This document shows, piece after piece, positions 5,459-8,341 of a stretch of 8,341 nt of DNA. Within the stretch, counting starts at the first letter, position 1. Every line of letters starts with the position of its first letter. The translations under genes and the position numbers were made by a program. The notes below the pieces were generated by a model. The model saw only the letters and a list, made by a program, of their open reading frames with translations. It did no database searches and was not told where the DNA came from. Location: positions 5,715-14,055 of the forward strand of contig PMJE01000256.1 in assembly GCA_003157315.1 (NCBI GenBank), written 5' to 3'. The DNA is from Myxococcales bacterium (lineage in GTDB: Bacteria; Myxococcota; Polyangia; Fen-1088).

Positions 5459-7171
5459 GAAATCGGCCTCGGACAGACGACCGGCACGTGGCGCTGTAGA
5501 TTTTGCAAATGCCCGAGCTCCGGGCGTCGATGACGGTGCCCGTGCTGGTTCATTCCTCTCCCAAGCTTCGCGCAAAGCCTGCGGCCGCGTTGGAAGATAG
5601 TTCGAGGTTTCCCGCATTGCCAAACGTGAGCGACTGGGCGTGACTGGAGCAGGCGTGGCGTGCGCACGGCTCGCGGGTCTACTGTGCTCAGGTGCCACAC
5701 GCTGACTCGGTGCGGGTGGGGACAGCGAAGCTGCCAGAGGGGCGGGAACCGCCAAGGCAGCAGGTGTCGCGGTTGACGCCAGGGCAGGAACAGCCGGCTG
5801 CGCGACGGGCTGGCTTGCTGGCTGCGCGGCATTCGCGACCCGTGCGGGCGCACCGGTTTCCGCCTGAGTGACGGTTCGCATGGCTATCCACACCATCAAG
5901 AATCCGAGCGCGACCCCTAACCCCGCGCCCGCCGGGCCACGCCACCGACGATGACCGGAAGGCGACCTAGGGCCAGAGAGTAGTGGTTTGCGAGACGAAC
6001 GCCGCAACAGGACCGTCTCGCGACCTTCGGGTTGCACATCCGCCAGCTCCTCCGGGCCATGCTTCGAGCCACGATTGGTGTTGCCCTGGGCGCCGTTTTC
6101 CTTGCTCTCAACTTTCCCGGCGAGCGCGAAAAGAATCTGCGTCTCCTGATGCTTCCCGGACGGCTGCTTCTTGGGAATGGCTTCCGCCGCGGGCGCAAGC
6201 GGGCCAGACAGGAGATCGCGCGAGGCGAACGAGGACACCCCAGCCACCGGCGTGAGCAAACGCGGTGCAGGGGTGGGCGGCATCAATTCGTCTTCGAGAG
6301 CGCTCGCCATCAGATTCAAGTCCGAATAGCGCAGGTCACGATCCTTGGCCATGGCGGTTTCGATGATGCGTACCAAGCCGGGCGGCAGATCGGGACGAAA
6401 CAGCGTCACCGACGGAGCTGGTTTGTTCAGGACGCGGTCAAACAGCGCTGGGCCTGGCTCCCCCGGGAACGGCATCTGTCCGGTCAACGCCTCGTACAGC
6501 AACACGCCGAAGCCATATACATCGGCACGTTCATCGACATGTGCAGCGCCCAAAATATGCTCGGGAGACATATAGGCCGGCGTGCCCATTGCCAATGCCG
6601 GGACCGGCCCGGCCAAGGGGTCCATTACTCGTTCCACGATGACCGAGATTCCGAAGTCCAACACCTTGGTGGTTACGACCCGGCCGTCGGGCCCGACACA
6701 GATGAAGATGTTCTGCGGCTTGAGATCTCGGTGGATCACGCCCTGCGCGTTCGCGGCGGCCACCCCACGCATGGCTGGCAAGAGCAGCGAGGTGGCTTCG
6801 TCGACGCTGAGAAATCCCTTGCGAGCGAGGTAGCTGGCCAGCGGCTCTCCATCGAGCAGCTCCATCACGATGCACGCCATTCCCTCATGTTCGATGACGT
6901 CAAAGACCGTCACGACATTGGGATGATTCACTCGACTGGCGGCCAATGCCTCGCTGTGAAAGAGGTTCTGCGCTTCCCGCGTGGTCGACAAAGACAGCAG
7001 GATCACCTTCAGCGCCACTCGCTTGCCGGTGTGTTCATTTGTGCCGGCCCACACCGCCGCCATTCCACCCTGCCCAACCAAATGATCAACTCGGTATTGT
7101 CCGCCCACGATCTGGCCTGGCCGCAAGATCGTCTCGACCTCGTTCTTGGAAAGAGCCTTCGCTTTCTTCAC
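5456..7171 (-). CDS. Transmembrane Hanks-type Ser/Thr protein kinase
   Basis: A 571-residue PknB-like kinase. The catalytic domain covers about 26-295: glycine loop VGQGGMAAVW (32-41; the third loop Gly is Ala38, seen in many bacterial kinases), Lys55 in VALKV, Glu74, catalytic HRDLKPQN (147-154, Asp149), metal-binding DFG (172-174), SPE (202-204) and Asp217 in DVYGFG. All key residues are present, so it should be active. A basic linker (about 300-410) leads to one membrane segment, GLGVALGFLMVWIA (417-430), followed by an Ala/Pro-rich tail of about 140 residues predicted outside the cytoplasm. No PASTA, WD or other ligand domain is seen. The GTG start at 7171 is preferred: no upstream start codon exists in frame, the kinase domain begins 25 residues in, and the codon overlaps the stop of a short upstream ORF (GTGA). 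Downstream lies a STAS gene, a plausible substrate; that pairing is inferred. Confidence 0.93.
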   Translation of the reverse strand: MKKAKALSKNEVETILRPGQIVGGQYRVDHLVGQGGMAAVWAGTNEHTGKRVALKVILLSLSTTREAQNLFHSEALAASRVNHPNVVTVFDVIEHEGMACIVMELLDGEPLASYLARKGFLSVDEATSLLLPAMRGVAAANAQGVIHRDLKPQNIFICVGPDGRVVTTKVLDFGISVIVERVMDPLAGPVPALAMGTPAYMSPEHILGAAHVDERADVYGFGVLLYEALTGQMPFPGEPGPALFDRVLNKPAPSVTLFRPDLPPGLVRIIETAMAKDRDLRYSDLNLMASALEDELMPPTPAPRLLTPVAGVSSFASRDLLSGPLAPAAEAIPKKQPSGKHQETQILFALAGKVESKENGAQGNTNRGSKHGPEELADVQPEGRETVLLRRSSRKPLLSGPRSPSGHRRWRGPAGAGLGVALGFLMVWIAMRTVTQAETGAPARVANAAQPASQPVAQPAVPALASTATPAALAVPAPLAASLSPPAPSQRVAPEHSRPASRAHATPAPVTPSRSRLAMRETSNYLPTRPQALREAWERNEPARAPSSTPGARAFAKSTAPRAGRLSEADF

Positions 7172-7221
7172 ACCAACCCCAGCAACAAGAAACCAAGGAA
7201 GGCAGTCAGTTTTGTCTTCAT
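7168..7221 (-). CDS. Short hydrophobic leader ORF overlapping the kinase start
   Basis: An ATG at 7221 opens a 17-codon frame, MKTKLTAFLGFLLLGLV, whose TGA overlaps the kinase GTG as GTGA. The kinase start has no clear ribosome site of its own, so coupling by re-initiation would explain its use. The peptide looks like a signal or membrane segment (Lys at 2 and 4, then a hydrophobic run). No strong ribosome site precedes the ATG, which weakens the case. It could instead be the leftover 5' end of an exported-protein gene that the kinase gene replaced. Confidence 0.35.
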   Translation of the reverse strand: MKTKLTAFLGFLLLGLV

Positions 7222-7237
7222 GACAAGACCGCAGGAT

Positions 7238-7446
7238 GAAACAAGTGTGCGCATGTCAGCACATACCTACAGCAGCTTTCGAGCCACCGACCAGACGCAA
7301 GCAAATGCAGGTAGTTGCATTGCAGGCAACTCGAAGAAAACTCGCCGGTGCAATCAAGATGAAGTACCATTTCCTTCACTTCGATCTACCGCCCTACCGC
7401 CCCGAGAGCGTTTGGCAACGCTGGCCGACTTCGTCGCGCCGGGAGG
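7238..7446. repeat. Direct repeat copy B, upstream of the kinase and overlapping the yihY 3' end
   Basis: Counterpart of 5234-5434, in the same orientation and offset by 2005 bases at the core. Its right half (7354-7446) encodes the last 30 residues of the YihY protein; its left half fills the gap between yihY and the leader ORF of the kinase. AGTTGC (7313-7318) and GCAACT (7326-7331) could pair here, but the right arm differs in copy A, so the pairing is not conserved. The plus strand is open across both copies, but most substitutions would change the amino acid, which argues against coding in that frame. Confidence 0.85.
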
Positions 7447-8341
7447 CACGGCGCTCGGGCGCTCGTCGGGTGGCGGCGGAGCCTGGTCGAACTTGCGCGC
7501 GCCCGGCTTCTTACCGTCAGGCGTTGCTTGCTCGATGATCACATTCAGCTCCCCGCCCATGAGAAGGATGAACCCGGTGATGTAGAACCAGGTCAGCAGC
7601 ACGATAACGCCGCCGATAGAGCCGTAGGTGACGTTGTAGCTGCCGAAGTTGGACACGTACTTGCCAAAACCCCAACTCGCCAGAAACCAAAACAACGTCC
7701 CGATCACGGAGCCCGGCGTGATGAACTTGAACCGCTGCTCGACGTTGGGCAGCAGGTAGTAGCCGAGCGCTGCGCCGAGCGTGATTACGACCGTGGTGAC
7801 CGGCCAGCGGATCAAACGGAGGACCCTCACGTACTCGTCGCCGATCTCGAGATGGCGGGCCACCCACAGGCCGACGCCGCCGCCGCCCAAGAGAACAGCA
7901 ATCCCCACCAGCACGAGGATGCCGCCGCCTACGGTCACACCGAACGCGATCAGCTCGGTCTTCCACAGCGGGCGGGACTCCTTGACGTCGTAGGCGAGGT
8001 TCAGCGCCTTGCGTACGGCGTCCACGCCGCGCGATGCGGAGTACAGGGCCGCGGCGAGGCCCAGAGTCAGCAGGTGCGGCCTGGGACTGGCCACCAGCCC
8101 ACGCAGGTTGGTTGCGATGATCCCCATCGCCTCGGACGGCAGGAAGGAGCGGGCGCGGTCCAGCAGCGTCTCAGTGGACACCCGAACATGGGGAATATAG
8201 GCGGCCAGCGCCGCGAGGACGAACACAAACGGGAACAGCGAGAAGACGAAGTAGTACCCGAGCACGGCTGCGGCGTCAGAGACGCCATCCTCCTCATACT
8301 TCTGGTAGAGGCGCTTGCAGAAACCGCCCCAGTTCAGCCGC
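7354..8341 (-). CDS. YihY/BrkB-family inner-membrane protein, N terminus beyond right edge
   Basis: The frame is open from the right edge to the TGA at 7354-7356, giving 328 visible residues. A GTG at 8265 is internal: the upstream residues RLYQKYEEDGVSDAAAVLGY are typical of the start of the YihY core, so the true start lies outside. Six membrane segments are visible, including VLGYYFVFSLFPFVFVLAAL, ILVLVGIAVLLGG, VVITLGAALGYYLLP and the family signature YGSIGGVIVLLTWFYITGFI followed by LLMGGELNVIIE. The family (often annotated as virulence factor BrkB or UPF0761) has no firmly established biochemical role. After the last helix comes an unusual polar tail of about 58 residues (PPPPDERPSA, then PPGATKSASVAKRS); its final 30 residues fall inside the direct repeat that is also found beside the STAS gene. 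It is the upstream neighbour of the kinase, 132 bases before the leader ORF, and may be cotranscribed. Confidence 0.9.
   Translation of the reverse strand, partial: RLNWGGFCKRLYQKYEEDGVSDAAAVLGYYFVFSLFPFVFVLAALAAYIPHVRVSTETLLDRARSFLPSEAMGIIATNLRGLVASPRPHLLTLGLAAALYSASRGVDAVRKALNLAYDVKESRPLWKTELIAFGVTVGGGILVLVGIAVLLGGGGVGLWVARHLEIGDEYVRVLRLIRWPVTTVVITLGAALGYYLLPNVEQRFKFITPGSVIGTLFWFLASWGFGKYVSNFGSYNVTYGSIGGVIVLLTWFYITGFILLMGGELNVIIEQATPDGKKPGARKFDQAPPPPDERPSAVPPGATKSASVAKRSRGGRAVDRSEGNGTSS

Noticed and set aside
6032..7585. Long plus-strand open frame of about 517 codons
   Set aside because: It is antisense to the kinase gene, whose minus-strand frame has all kinase motifs in order. The plus frame has no recognisable domain and arises from high-GC codon bias.

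Overview
The window looks like a high-GC chromosomal segment from a myxobacterium or related Myxococcota/deltaproteobacterial lineage. That is inferred from the type of gene content, not from a marker gene: Asp/Gly- and Pro/Ala-rich lipoproteins, a Hanks-type Ser/Thr kinase with a membrane anchor and an Ala/Pro-rich tail, a STAS protein, and a GGDEF protein with an unusual accessory domain. No RNA genes or CRISPR arrays were seen.

Left part (1-941). A minus-strand lipoprotein gene runs off the left edge. It is followed by a 357-base gap holding a short remnant of an IS630-type transposase (the LPPYSPDYNPIE signature) with no intact element around it. Centre-left (942-2303). A plus-strand diguanylate cyclase carries a canonical GGDEF active site and an RxxD inhibitory site, and ends in a CBM48/AMPK-beta-type glycogen-binding domain. 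It converges on a tiny His-rich lipoprotein gene on the minus strand.

Middle (2304-4867). A 524-base gap contains what may be a decayed thioredoxin-fold-like coding fragment, two perfect 10-bp direct repeats exactly 20 bp apart, and a hairpin next to a strong ribosome binding site. It leads into a 679-residue secreted lipoprotein with a Pro/Ala-rich linker and a right-handed parallel beta-helix.

Right part (4901-8341, all minus strand). In transcription order: a YihY/BrkB-family membrane protein (5' end beyond the window), a 17-codon hydrophobic ORF coupled by a GTGA overlap to a transmembrane Ser/Thr protein kinase, and a STAS-domain anti-sigma-factor-antagonist-like protein. A diverged direct repeat of about 200 bp (about 91% identical over its 121-bp core) lies on each side of the kinase gene. 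One copy is just upstream of the kinase and overlaps the yihY 3' end; the other is just upstream of the STAS gene. The kinase and STAS genes may therefore share a duplicated leader, or the kinase may have entered by segmental duplication or recombination.

The two most notable observations are the GGDEF-CBM48 fusion, which suggests coupling of cyclic-di-GMP to glycogen or a related glucan, and the duplicated segment that frames the kinase and precedes the STAS gene.
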